Positions 46,196 to 57,570 of a DNA stretch of 64,000 bases are shown here, one piece after another. Below the pieces are notes generated by a model. That model worked only from the letters and a program-made list of their open reading frames with translations, was not told the origin of the DNA and did not search any database. The position numbers and the translations under genes were made by a program. Origin of the DNA: Micrasema longulum (Eukaryota; Arthropoda; Insecta; Trichoptera; Brachycentridae). The stretch spans positions 186,001 through 250,000 of the forward strand of contig JAGVSM010001220.1 in NCBI GenBank assembly GCA_022494885.1. Reading direction: 5' to 3'. Each line of letters starts with the position of its first letter. Positions within the stretch are counted from its first letter, which is position 1.

Positions 46196-46959
46196 AAATT
46201 TCACTTTTGCGTTTTTTTGATAATTCCTGTTTATTTTTGATAATAAGTATTATTCCAACATATGTTTTTTTTTCAAGAAAATCAATTCGAAATCTTTTTT
46301 CCTTGTTATTTTCCTCTGCCGGTAAAAAGCAGAGAAGGTAATTTTTTAAAAGTATTTATGGAGTTTATAAGTATTTCTCTGAAATCCTAATTATTCTACT
46401 AAGTCCTTTTGAGAATGGCCCGGAGGTATTTTTAGTATGGAGTATTTAGTGTTGGTTTTGAAAACATTTTAGTCGATTTACCCGTTTTTTAAAAACGAGA
46501 GATTTTTTTCTCATTCTTCCCGGAAAATTTTTGCTGGTCGTTATGTCACGCAGTAAACAGGAATAACATAGCTCGGCATGCGCGGTAAGGACCAAGAAAT
46601 CGCATTGTCACCCCGCGGCAGTGACAGCTAGAATAGTTTAATGGCAACGCCACAAATCCCAATAACGTCTGCGACCACACTCAGTGTTATAAATGACAGA
46701 TTTAGCCTTTCTTTATAACGGTATCTTAATTATTACACAAAAATTTTATTTGTTGGAGCTAAGTTATCTACCTATTACAATAAGTTTGTAAGGTTTATGA
46801 CAACTGTAGGGTTAAGTAACTCGGGTGGCCTACCCTAGTAGACCGAGGCTATTCTGATCAGGCGGGTTATTCGGATCAACTAAGAAATGTGGCTGTATCT
46901 CGGCTATTGTTACAAAATAACAATGAAAACAATAAAACATAGAACAGACATTTATTGGA
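46196..46959. other. No gene recognised
   Basis: A GC-richer patch at 46540-46690 has no recognisable coding. Confidence 0.35.
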
Positions 46960-47215
46960 CGCTGTAATAGAAAAATTACAGATATTACTGTTTGCGTGTT
47001 TTAAAAATCAAAAGCTTTTCTGCGCATTTGTAGATCTGCAAAAAGCATTTGATTGTGTCGACAGAGATAAATTATAGAAGGTGTTATCGGAGTACGAAGC
47101 GAGCGAAAATCTGACATGGGCTATTGCTTCTCTGTATAAGGACATCACATCATGTGTTAGGGTAAATGGATCATACACATCATGGTTGTAACAAATGCCG
47201 TCGATGGCCCATAGC
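46960..47215 (+). pseudogene. LINE RT fragment around motif A
   Basis: The + strand reads LFCAFVDLQKAFDCVDRDKL, then VLSEYEASENLTWAIASLY and CVRVNGSYTSW with one stop in between. FVDLQKAFDCVDR is RT motif A with its catalytic Asp; the rest is the palm up to the strand before motif B. It resembles RTE/L2-type RTs. It stands alone. Confidence 0.7.
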
Positions 47216-47763
47216 TTAGCTGGGCTACAGTTGGCCAATTTTAAAAAAGTGCAAAATTTGTTGGATGACGCATAATTTTACTGTCACGGTATTCACGCAT
47301 TTCCAGAAAGATGGCACAAATGTATAGCTAGTGAGGAGTGGTACTGTAAATAAACTATTTTTTGTATTTCTCTTAAAATTGGCTTTTTTTATTGATAAAA
47401 AAAACCCTGAAACTTACTTGCGCACCTAGTAAATACCCCCCCGCACTGATATTCGAAATTCTATAAACTTATTATTACTTATTTAATAAAACCTGTAAAT
47501 TATGAAAATACTTAGACTTTCATGTGCGTTTTTTAAAATTATGAAACCCGCATATCAAATATGCCACACATAAGTAAATATGCCAAATATACGACAATGT
47601 TTGAGTATGTCCAAATGCTTGCAGACTGGCTGGATTTCCTCTCTAGGGAGTTGTTAATAAATATTATAAAGTAATTTTATATTTGGACATACTTAAACAT
47701 TGTTGTATTAACTACCTGGTAAAAGAAGAAGTATAAAAATTGGAAAATTGTTTTCAGGCGTTG
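47216..47763. other. No gene recognised
   Basis: AT-rich; nothing supported. Confidence 0.35.
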
Positions 47764-49535
47764 CCTAGTAGGTGAATTGGTTCAGCCGGAAAGATGCTCA
47801 TCATAGGAGGCTACTGCTCTGTTCTTGGACTTGTTGATAATGAAATAGAACCACCTTGTTCCTAATATTATTCTAAAGCACGTGCTCTCAAAACTTTGAA
47901 GTTTGGTGTTTTGAGTTTTGGTAAGGTGCCAAGATTCGCACTTTTCAATACCATACGAGTTTATAATCAGCATATCGTTTTGTCCGAGTACAAACTACAG
48001 TTTAAAATAGCACACATTGCTTAAAAATTGCTAAAGTAATTGCAACATAGACTAAGAGCTTGCAACAGGCGCATTGCGAGCTTTTTATGCATGTTCCTTT
48101 TCTCAGTTTTGTTCACTCCCAAGTATTTAAAGCTGTCAACTTTCCTGATTCTCTATAGAAAAGGTGAACAGGGTCTAGACAGTATTTGTTGCACATAATC
48201 TGGGTCATTTTCGTTTTAATATTAAGACCCAGACGAGCCAAGTTTTCGCGAAACACGTCAATAATTTTCTGAAGATAACCAATAAATTTCTCAATAAAAA
48301 CCGCATCATATGCGTAATCCAAATCGCACAACTTTAGGGGGAATTTCTATATCTCGGTCAAGTGATATTGATTTATACAAGATTAAATCCATGACCATCC
48401 TTTTAGAAGTTTTACACAAGACACCAAAAAATTGAGTCATTGCTCTATTAGAGAATACATTTGATAGTATAGATGTGTTCCGCACCCAACTTACCCCAAA
48501 CAAAATCAATTTGGTTGACTCTCAGAATCAACAGACAAAAAACTTTTATTCTGCCAAAGATTATTTTTGCAAAAGAATATTTTATTGAACGCTCGCAGAG
48601 TTATTTTGCGGTAATTATTACACCAAAAAAGATCGCCTTGCTTGTGAAGTGCAATGATTGCACCATTATTGTGATCCCTCGGAAAACGTTCTTCGTCCCA
48701 GACATTTGATAATGAAGTACGGAGAGGACATCCAAACTATATTTCAACAGTTCGGGGTGAATTTCACTGCGAAAAGGGCCCGGGTTTAGTGTTGTCTTGT
48801 CACATATTTGAGATGTGATATTAAATATTTTTTTGGAGTCAATTCTACAAGACGTCTCTTCTTCTAGGTTTATTTGTGAATTCAAGAAGCGTCATTTATC
48901 CATGCAGGCAGATATCTTAACAATTTGGTTTTTATTGAATTCAGCTTTGCTCACTTTTTAATCTTATCTTATGATATCTAACGCGAACCCACGGTCTCCT
49001 TTACTCCTAAAGTCATCATTGTGGACAATATTTTGGAGGTTTTGAGATTCCTCCACTGACTCTCAATGTAGTCCGTTGAAGTTGGAAGTTGTAACCACCA
49101 TTGGCATTTTCTAAATTTGCCCATGCGCGACTGTTAAAACTTTTATCTTGGCAGGAGTTTTTAGCTTATCTAATTCGATTGGCTTTGGTATATTTTGTTC
49201 AGCCGCGCGGTAAAGAAATACCGATTTTTCCAACAAGTAGCTTGTGGTTACTGTATAAATCGGGTCCGCTTTAAGCTTTAAAGTCAATCATTTCCCGCCT
49301 GAATATCAAACTGTAGGTTAGGTGGTCAATTGTCTATGTACACTTGTAAATATTCTTATAGGGAGATATAGTACCGCCAATGGTGAGCTCATTTAGAGGA
49401 GCAAATTCGATGCTTCACATCAGTTTTGTTGGCACTTAGACCATGAGTCCCCATGATTGCGGGGCGTGCTATAGAAGCCCCTACTCTAGTATTTAAGTCA
49501 CCAATGGTGACTTTACGATCTCGTCTGCGTAACTT
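47764..49535 (-). pseudogene. RTE-type endonuclease/reverse transcriptase relic
   Basis: One minus-strand element spans about 1.75 kb. It reads VTIGDLNTRVGA and MGTHGLS (49420-49530, APE endonuclease), decayed endonuclease to about 49140, a pre-RT segment RSEIHPELLKYSLDVL (48700-48790), LDYAYDAVFIEK (48300-48325, motif C with the first catalytic Asp replaced by Tyr), ENLARLGLNIKTKMTQIM, and the C-terminal CESWHLTKTQNTKLQSFEST (47880-47960). GDLNxRVG...MGxHG endonucleases are typical of the RTE clade. Frameshifts throughout; inactive. Confidence 0.78.
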
Positions 49536-49659
49536 TGATAATGTACAGTGTAGCAAATATAAAAATGTTCATCCACAGTGGCGTTTTTAAAATAGCATTT
49601 TTCAAATCATCAAAAACAATAACACAATTAAAAAGGCAGATTAAAAGTGTTCCGATTTA

Positions 49660-49760
49660 AAAAGTGATCACTTAAACCAGCTACTGGCAGATGTAAACTT
49701 TGACTTCCTATATTCTTCCCAAAATACTCCCCATCATTAAGCAGATGACTTTGATAGTCT
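49660..49760 (-). repeat. acagggctt-family repeat, diverged copy
   Basis: The reverse complement contains GATGGGGAGTATTTTGGGAA, ATAGGAAGTCAAAGTTTACA and AGCTGGTTTAAGTGATCACT. It matches the 6547-6680 copy most closely. Confidence 0.5.
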
Positions 49761-50536
49761 TTCGTTCAGTTATTAAATAAAGTATCGTTAAAAACTTGGA
49801 ATACCCAAGTGAATTCCAAAAGGTAAATGAGGGTTTAATTTTTTCTGTTGGTAAATTATTTTCCGATGAAAAATATTCCTCTTTTCGTCTCAAAAATATT
49901 TATTTATTTATTTATTTGACGGACTTATGCAGTCCATTCTAACGATGGTAAATACAGTTTCTTTTAATAAATACAGGTTTTAATCAAATAAAATACATCT
50001 AAATAAAATTAAAGCTAGGACAGAAAAGGTAGAAAAGACAATTTTCTCCCGTCCTCGCAACCAAAATATTAATAATACTAGGAATGTTTTATCGGTAGCG
50101 GAGTTCGTTTAATCTTTTGGATTATAATAATTTATATCAGAAATAAAGTTATCGAAAAGGATTTTTGTTATATTTCTTATGTTATGTTATGTTTCTTTTA
50201 TATTTTTTCAATTAATGAATACTTTTAAAAATCATGTTTTTTTAACCACTTATAGTATATAGGTTCGTTATTGTACATTGAAACAGTTTTACTCAATATT
50301 TCTTAAAATTTCTTTTGCATACTATCTAAAGGCTTGCATTGATTCAGTTTAAAACGAAATAAAGCAACATTCAAACTAGGCACAGCAAAAGATCATAAAT
50401 ACCAAAAACGGTATATTTATGAAAAAAGGCTTACTTTGCTATCTATCTATCTATATTCAGACAATCTTTGCGAAAGAGGTGATTTATTTTTATTATTATC
50501 AGTATTTTATTTAGTTATACCATATTTTGTCCACAG
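49761..50536. other. Presumed sif intron; AT-rich
   Basis: It contains a short (ATTT)n run at 49897-49917 and (TATGT)n near 50180-50195. The last 20 bases before 50537 form a fair polypyrimidine tract and AG acceptor. Confidence 0.5.
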
Positions 50537-50816
50537 ATTCTTGAGCGTGAAGAAATGGCTTCTCCGCAAGAAGCACCAGATAGAGCTGGCCCGCAAGCGT
50601 GGCTGGAAGGGTTACTGGGTGTGCCTGAAGGGGACGACCCTACTGTTCTACCCGTGCGACTCCAGGGAAGGCCGCTCTGTGGAGGCAGCTCCGAAGCACC
50701 TCATCATAGTGGACGGCGCCATCATGCAACCCATCCCGGAACACCCGAAGCGAGATTACATCTTCTGCCTTAGCACAGCCTTCGGGGATGCGTACTTATT
50801 CCAAGCTCCGTGTCAG
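50537..50816 (+). CDS. sif: still life/TIAM-type Rac exchange factor, exon encoding most of the N-terminal PH domain
   Basis: The exon starts after TTTTGTCCACAG and ends at TGTCAG/GTAACC, 280 bp. It begins with one base completing a codon and ends on a codon boundary. The reading includes [57 protein letters not shown] and [19 protein letters not shown], which is the first PH domain of the TIAM/still life family and is very close to the fly protein. In TIAM proteins this PH domain, with the following coiled coil and extension, targets the Rac-specific exchange factor to the plasma membrane and binds scaffold partners; fly sif acts at synapses. Only a small part of the gene is in the window; the DH catalytic domain is not seen. 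The overlapping +1 frame (50555-50773) is a shadow. Confidence 0.93.
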
Positions 50817-51019
50817 GTAACCTACAACGTTCAAAACTCTAATGGATTAGTATGAAAATCAAAATGATATAAGTCTCAACATTGAAGCTTAAGCTACACT
50901 CTGTGTGTGTATTATTTTATCCTAACTTAACACAGGGCACAGTTCTCATGAATTTGATCCATTTGTAGAAGAGATATTTGTAAATTTAAATGAGATATGA
51001 TTTACAAATTACAACAAAG

Positions 51020-51115
51020 GTGAAGAACGTAGAAGGAAATGTGGAAGTCAAGGCATTTACAGGGTTTATGGCCTATCATTTATCATTCTGTCTATGTTTG
51101 TTTATTTGTTATTAT
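51020..51115 (+). repeat. acagggctt-family repeat inside the sif intron
   Basis: It contains AGGAAATGTGGAAGTCAAGG, CATTTACAGGGTTTATG and TCTGTCTATGTTTG. Confidence 0.6.
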
Positions 51116-51680
51116 GAGTTCATTTCCCTTCTAATAAAGTAACTAAATCATAATTTATCACGACGTAAAACACAACTGCGTATTGCATAAATATGTATGA
51201 GACTTTGGCAGCGTTTTAATACTTAATAGTATTTTGTGACTGAGGATAGGAAATAAAAATATATATCGAATTTCCATGACCATTAATCGTGAATGGAATT
51301 TTATAGAAATACGTTCAGAATGCCACAGTAATTAACTGCACTAAAACTGTATTAGTACATAATATATTTTTTTTAAATTAACATTGGTTGAGAGTCGAAT
51401 TTGATAAAATTATTGCTCTTTGAGAATACTCAAATATACGACTTATCGGCATTGCTCAGTTTAGAGCAATGGCGATAAGAGTCGAAAGGGTGAAAAGAAT
51501 AACAAAAAAAATAATTTATGGAACATAAGGCAACACGTTATTCTCGTTTACTGGAAATTCTGCTTTTTTTACATATGAATGACTCTATTTTATCGAATGT
51601 GCTAATTTATACCAGGTTATTTTGTAAGTGAGAAAATTTGGCTGGAAATGATGTATTATCAATTTCGGAGCCTAAAGATG

Positions 51681-51753
51681 TCTCGGGCCGTAGTCGCGCG
51701 GCTAAGATTTCTAACCAAAATCCTGATAGATCGAGTTCGAACTCCGATTTTCC
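51681..51753 (+). mobile_element. tRNA-like SINE head inside the sif intron
   Basis: CTCGGGCCGTAGTCGCGCGG with an A-box-like core is followed by GATCGAGTTCGAACTCC, a good B box, at tRNA-like spacing. It does not look like a functional tRNA; the body is short and ends near 51795, directly upstream of the next exon. Confidence 0.55.
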
Positions 51754-51808
51754 ACAGTTTCTAAATATTATTCGGATACAAACTACAATCAATTTATTAT
51801 TTTATTAG

Positions 51809-51940
51809 GTGGAATTGGAGAACTGGGTTAACAGCATTCACAGCGCATGCGCAGCAGCCTTTGCTCGCCACCGCGGGAAGACGGGGACTCTGCACCTCCT
51901 GCAGGAAGAAATCTTCCGTCTCGAGAAGTCAATTGAATCG
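51809..51940 (+). CDS. sif: still life/TIAM-type Rac exchange factor, exon encoding the end of the PH domain and start of the coiled coil
   Basis: The exon follows TTTATTTTATTAG and ends at GAATCG/GTGAGT, 132 bp (44 codons), in phase 0 at both ends. It reads [20 protein letters not shown] (the C-terminal PH helix with its conserved Trp), then [19 protein letters not shown], the start of the coiled coil that follows the PH domain in TIAM1 and sif. Joined to the previous exon it continues the family sequence without a gap ([13 protein letters not shown]). The next exon was not found within the remaining 12 kb, so the following intron is long. Confidence 0.93.
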
Positions 51941-52299
51941 GTGAGTGTCTATTTGGTAATTCCTATCACAATGTCGGGATATGAACCGGTGTAAGATTAC
52001 CCCGATTTCATCATTGCCGCTCTTTAGAATTAGGTAGGTTATAATTATTAATTGATACGTTTGTATTTTAAAATGGTACTCGATAACTTACATGAAATTT
52101 ATTTTCACTGAATTTACGAATGGCAACAATAATTTGCAATCAAGAGCTTCAAAAATTAAACGTCACATGTTACGACGGAGGCTGTTGACGTGGAAAAAGA
52201 GAACAAGCTCTCCCGCGTTCTTGTGTTACATTTTTGCAGCGCCCTCTGTTGTCCGTCTTGCGTGCTGTGCGATGTTCAGGCATGGCACAACAACGATAT
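51941..52299 (+). other. Start of a long sif intron
   Basis: It starts with GTGAGT. Nothing recognisable up to the LINE relic. Confidence 0.55.
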
Positions 52300-52905
52300 T
52301 ATAAAGGGTTAGCTTGGGATACCGACGCCATAAGGCAATTTTGTGAATATTTTTCATATTACATATTACATATAACCAAATTATGTACAATATTAAGGAC
52401 AGTTATAGGCAGCATATTCAGAATAAAATAGTTTGTTCCAATAAAACATTAAGACTTATTGTTCAATCATTAGCGGAATCAATTATTAGGTATGGTATTA
52501 CCAGTTGTAGTCTTTTTTGTAAAACCAACATCAAAAAAATTCAACTTTTACAAAACTCGGCTCTTCAATTAATCAACAGATCAGCTAGAATTGATAAGGA
52601 AGAGGTACTCGAACTTACGTACTAGATATATCAATTTGATAGTAACTACCAGAAAAGTCTATACATATACATAATACAAGGCTAGCACAACGTGAAGGCT
52701 TGTCAGTACCGAGGTTTGTTAACAAGTATGGCCAAAGAACACTTCATTATACAATTCCTAAAATATTCCATCAGATTCCTAAGCAGATCTTAGAAGAAAA
52801 TGCTGACAAAACTTTTCAGAAAAAAAAAATTAAATATCTAATATGTAACAAGGCTTTACATGGCCTTTTTTATGTTGACAGTTATCTATTTAAATTTTTG
52901 TAATT
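52300..52905 (+). pseudogene. LINE RT C-terminal relic in the sif intron
   Basis: The + strand reads LRLIVQSLAESIIRYGITS and NIKKIQLLQNSALQLIN (52440-52590), a stop, then VPRFVNKYGQRTLHYTIPKI and QIPKQILEENADKTF (52700-52810), ending at 52903. This is the thumb-to-C-terminus region of a jockey/CR1-like ORF2. 5'-truncated and frameshifted. Confidence 0.7.
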
Positions 52906-54514
52906 AAATGTTATTTTAAAAATACGTATGCTTTTAGTTCTAAATAGTGTTTATATTACCTGTTAAATTTATATAATTTCTCCAACTTTTTTATTTGTAA
53001 AGGAAAAATAAGAAACCTGCTGACAAACCGGTTTCGCGGTTTTGTGGATTTCATTATTGTATTTTTTACATTTTTCTATTCATGTTTACCTTCTTAAATA
53101 AAAATAAATGTAAAAAAAAATATAGGTAATTAAAACAGTTTTTGGAGCTTAAAACGAAAAAATATATGTAAGGTTTCTATTTTCATTCATATAAAACATC
53201 TTGTGGCTTGCAAAATCATTGTTGTATGCATTAAAGACGTCAATATCATTAATTTATCACAACAATGATAATATGAAACAATTCATTTGACTCGATGTAC
53301 ATGTTTAAGTACAAATTACGTCAGCTATCAAAGGACTGCTAATCCTTCATTATCTTTGTCCTATCCTACTTCTTCGCTTTACAATAGAACCGAATTAGAT
53401 GGAATAATATTATACAGCCCATTAATTTGTTAGAATATACTCTACACTATTGTCCCCATAAATAACTTAATACAGTAAGAATGTATTTATTTACATTAAA
53501 CTTTTCAAATCGTAATTTCACATATTTAAATTCAATTACACGTTCATTCATATATCCAACAAGAGATTTTAGATTTTCAATATGCTTTTGTAAAATTGAA
53601 ATCTGGGAGTTTTTTTATTACGGCCTGTGTTCTGCTACATTACACTTACATAAAATAATTGTCAACGTGACTTTTCACTGTCGTATTTCATAATTCTGAT
53701 TATGTATTTCAACAACACCTTCATTACAAGAATACTTACAATATACATTATGAACATATTTGTTTTGTGGATCCACAGAATCAAACTAAAAAAATATCTA
53801 CCTTTATTATTGATTGATTTGAATCAATAATAAAGGTTGGCATAAACGATAATTCGTAAATCAATTCCTTAAGTAGTATGTAACACTGTATGAATCTCAT
53901 GCAGAGAGAAATTATAGATTTTCGGATGGGTTATTCTTGGCAATGTATCCTATATGTTACATATGATCTCGTTTTTTCTCATGAACTAAAACACGAGTAT
54001 AAAAATATTTAGTTGAAACTGCTTTCACAACTTTTTCATTATCAACTGCATTAGCACAATCCATAATAAACTTTGATTAAAACGACAACAAAAAAAATGT
54101 TTGGAAATCTGAAGCCTTTTCAACCATTAAATGTGTAAAAATATATAGTTTAGTTCTACCAAGATAAGGGTTAAATGTAAACAAACTTAGAAGTGTCAAA
54201 AAGTAAATTCGTGATTATTTGGAGGTTGTGAGGAAGGTTTACATATTTTCAAAATAAACTGTGAACTTGTTTAGTTAAACACGTTGATAAAATGAAGTAC
54301 TCAGGTAAAACTATTGAAAACAAAGCTATTGATATGAATAAGGCTAAGTTGGGCTGCTTTCGGAAAGCTAGAATATATTTTTGAAAAGAAGCAAGTCCTT
54401 TTATGTTTAAAAAGACAAGTTTATTTATCGTGAATATTGCCGGTGACGACATACGAACTAGAAACCATGTCTGTAACACAGAAAAGTAGCCAAAAATCAT
54501 AACGCACGCAACAA
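52906..54514. other. Presumed intron, no gene recognised
   Basis: AT-rich. It contains a 16-bp perfect hairpin (53800-53837) and an AACCGGTTTCGCGGTT short palindrome-like patch (53026-53043). Confidence 0.4.
53800..53837. repeat. Perfect 16-bp inverted repeat, 6-base loop
   Basis: ACCTTTATTATTGATT (53800-53815) pairs exactly with 53822-53837 around GATTTG. Confidence 0.85.
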
Positions 54515-54840
54515 TCCATGGAAAGACAGATGCTCGGTGTATGGTTAACAGACAGAATAAGAAATTAAGAAATAAGGCGCCGAACCGGAGTCATGGATAT
54601 CATGGATCGTGCAGCAAAATTGAAATGGCAGTGGGCAGGACACTGCGAGGCAAAATGATGACAGGTGGAGACCCAGAATAAAAAATGGAGCTTATAGGCA
54701 AACAATAGAAGTGTTGAAAGGCCACAGAAAAGACGGGTTGATGAAATTGCTTTCACAGTCTATAAAACATGGATGATGACAGAGGGTGATAGGAAGGAAT
54801 GGAGACGTTTGGAAGAGGCCTTTATCCAGCAGTAGAGAGA
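54515..54840 (+). pseudogene. RTE-type RT C-terminal relic
   Basis: Frames read MLGVWLTDRIRNKKLRNKAP, then VMDIMDRAAKLKWQWAGH, WRPRIK, RRVDEIAF and WRRLEEAFIQQ. This is the ...DRIRNxxIR...KLKWQWAGHVAR...WRxLxEAYxQQ ending of the widespread insect endonuclease-reverse transcriptase type. Several frameshifts; inactive. It lies in the presumed sif intron. Confidence 0.78.
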
Positions 54841-55200
54841 ACAAGGCTAAAGAAGAAGATTGATTACAAACTTAACTTTGTATCTCATATTGAAAACAAA
54901 CAAAAAAATGCGAAAAATTTAGAATTTTTGGAAGCATTGCAAAAAAACTCAATATTAATTAATTTAAATAAGTATTTCAATCGATTGTAATGCCACACTT
55001 AAACCACTGCTCTACTGCCCTATTTCTTTGAAACAATACAGAGTTGAGAAAACTTTAAGTTACAGAAAACAGGGCAATGAGAGTAGTATTAAAAAGTTGT
55101 GAAAAAATAAAACAAAATGGTGAAAAATAATCCGCTCTACAAGATACTGTGTCTGTTTTTACGTTGGATATATTATTTTATTTTATTACAAGACTTCAAA
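54841..55200. other. No gene recognised
   Basis: The open stretch at 54799-54990 is low-complexity; nothing supported. Confidence 0.35.
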
Positions 55201-55335
55201 ATGGAATGTAAAGTGGACGAAAGTGAGCATTTTCGACACCATCTTTGGTTTGCATTCAATCGATGTAATAAAGCTTCCAAAGCTGCTCGCGACATTTGCG
55301 TAGTGTACGGTGAAGATGCTATGAATTATCAACTA
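55201..55335 (+). pseudogene. mariner transposase N-terminal (helix-turn-helix) relic
   Basis: It reads FRHHLWFAFNRCNKASKAAR then DICVVYGEDAM, the first helix-turn-helix of mariner-type transposases (F/IRHxLxxxFxxGxxAxxAxRxIxxVYGE). After about 55335 the frame stays open but the family match stops, so the copy is a fragment or was interrupted. No terminal inverted repeats were found. Confidence 0.65.
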
Positions 55336-56429
55336 ATTTGTTTTTTTGTTGTGTCTTCGTGTTCTCTTCATTCGAAAAAAAAACACTACTTATGTTTACA
55401 CAAGCAAATAAGCCATTCACCATTTTGTTTTTCTTTTTGTGATGATATTTAATTTGTAAAAAAACCAAAACAACTTATATATTTTAATACTTATAGGTAT
55501 ATTTATTTAGTTTAATTTGTAAAGTTATACTAGTAGGTAAATTAACGCAATATTGTAAATTCACAAATTCAATAAATAAATAAGTAATGAGTTTCTATTG
55601 CGTTTTTAATTATTTTTACTTTACTATTATAATTCTACTTTTTCGTGTTATCGTATTGTACCTTTAACACCTCGTAACTCAGAAATCGGAACATACTTTT
55701 TTGTGCTCGTGAATTTAGTATAGTGTACGGTTAAATTTTCATTGTGAATGTTTTCCTTAAGTTTGGTCTAATAAATAATTGGGATGACATTTATATCTGG
55801 ATTCTCGTTTGTGCCGACGCAAAAATATTCAAGCTTGTTTAAATGACTGCATGTTCGTTTACTCAAAAATAAAGGTTTATGGGAGATTTTTTATTATTTC
55901 TAATTTAACTTGGTGTGGAATTCCATTTTAAGCAAAAACCAACAATGCGATGCATGCAAAATATCTGCTGGGGAACAAAATACGCTGAGGACAAACGCGA
56001 CCAACTTTCAGGCTTACATGAACTTTGTTAGCTGTTATAATATTTCGTTTGATGAATTAGACCAAAATTGTTTTTGGTTTCACAATATGTAGTTTAAATA
56101 ATAATACATTGTTTTTCAGAATTAAAAACTCCATGCTCATTTTTTGATTACCTCATTTTGTTGCCTCATGATTGTACTCACTATTTCTTGCGGGTAAATT
56201 TCCATTGAAAACAATTGGTATTAATTTTTTACAATCCCAATACAAGCTTAGTCGTCCACGGCCAGTGCCTACTGCTATTTTAGGACGTTGTTTTTTTGAA
56301 ATTTTAGGTTTTTCAAGCCAATCAACAGGCTTATGGAAGCCCTTAAGATTGGCAGTAATGAGTAAGTAAGATTGTTAACTTAATCTTAACAATCTTAAAA
56401 TCTATTTAAATTTACAAAAGGTATAATTA
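55336..56429. other. Presumed intron, no gene recognised
   Basis: AT-rich; open stretches at 55910 and 56172 are not recognised. Confidence 0.35.
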
Positions 56430-57115
56430 TAGCATAATCTAGGCGGACATGGCAAGTGTGTCATTGCGAGTCAGAGGTGATAACACAGCTTGCTTCTTTA
56501 ATGCTTGCCTTTGCTGTAGGAACACATCAACAGTACCGTTTAATGAGAATTTGTTCACTGTTCTGAGGATCCTTGGCAGAAGGGAAAAGAATCCGATCTT
56601 GGATTTATAATTTCCACATCAAAGACAGCATTGGTACGCAAGTAACAGTGAGGTACATTAAGGCTAATCTGAGCAAGAATATCATGGCCATCTATACAGT
56701 TAGATATTTATTTGTGCAAGAATATTAAACCAATCAAAACCCTTCGGAATTCTAAGGTAAAGATATGAAAGTACTCTAGACGATCATAATAGTTAATTGT
56801 GAAAGTATTTGATCCAATTGTAAATACTTACGATTTTAAAAATTAACGTTGCACCGATTCAATCCGCGTTATATGAATATTATAATTAGAAGATCATATT
56901 AAAAAACTAAAATCAAGCAAGCTACAAACTAATGATCTATACAATGTAATTGCAATTTTTGTACTCTTCTTTTCTTTTTTAAAATGGCTTAGATATTCGC
57001 AAAATAAATTCACTGATTTTGGACGCTTTCTTGGAAATGTGATCAATGTGATGGTTGAATTTAAGTTTGTTATCAAAAAGTATCCCAAGATCTCGGATTG
57101 TCTCGACGCTCATAA
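56430..57115 (-). pseudogene. Jockey-type RT C-terminal relic
   Basis: The minus strand reads, over frame changes, TIRDLGILFDNKLKFNHHID, ISKKASK, IALYRSLV-like, SSNYNIHITRIESVQR (about 56850-56890), then HDILAQISLNVPHCYLRTNA and VEIINPRSDSFPF (56570-56700). This is the thumb and C-terminal region of a jockey-like ORF2. Inactive. Confidence 0.72.
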
Positions 57116-57484
57116 AATTAGAAATATATTAGACAATTGCTAAACTTTTTGATTTTTTTTTTATTTTAAAAAGGAAAACCACATTTGCATTAATTTATGA
57201 CCCAATCCGTTTATTCTTTTTATTTATGCATTGACAGCGATAGTAATAAAATGACATGTACCATTCATATCCTTAAACCGTGGATTGAGATTGAATAAAA
57301 TTAATTTTCTTTTCGGGCTTCATTTTTATTTCAAGTTTTATCAGTTTAATTGATTCGTATTTACCTCTTTAGAATGAAAAACTGATTTCTTTTCCATAAA
57401 TTTTCCACTTATTTATGAGTAGCGTTAACTCGAGAAATTGCGGATGGGGTTGATCGAAAGGAATGCAAGTAACGAACAACTGCA
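57116..57484. other. No gene recognised
   Basis: AT-rich; nothing supported. Confidence 0.35.
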
Positions 57485-57570
57485 GTTCCCCTCCCCCCCG
57501 GCCTCCCCCGCCGCACGCCATCCATCGCGGGCCGGAACTGAAGGGCCGAGATGGAGGGTGAGTGGCGGGG
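57485..57570. other. Short GC-rich island with donor-like GGGTGAGT
   Basis: About 85 bp of C/G-rich sequence (CCCCTCCCCCCCGGCCTCCC, later ATGGAGGGTGAGTGG) lie in AT-rich surroundings. It could be an untranslated or alternative first exon with its promoter, for example of sif or a nested gene, or a mobile-element remnant. Open frames on both strands are not recognised. Confidence 0.3.

Larger units (their letters stand above)
50817..51808 (+). other. sif intron, 992 bp
   Basis: It runs from GTAACC to TTTATTTTATTAG. It contains an acagggctt-family repeat (51020-51115) and a tRNA-like SINE head (51681-51753). It is a phase-0 intron. Confidence 0.85.

Noticed and set aside
50555..50773. 72-codon + frame rich in Pro/Gly/Arg
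   Set aside because: It is the +1 shadow of the sif PH exon, which has clear homology and splice sites.
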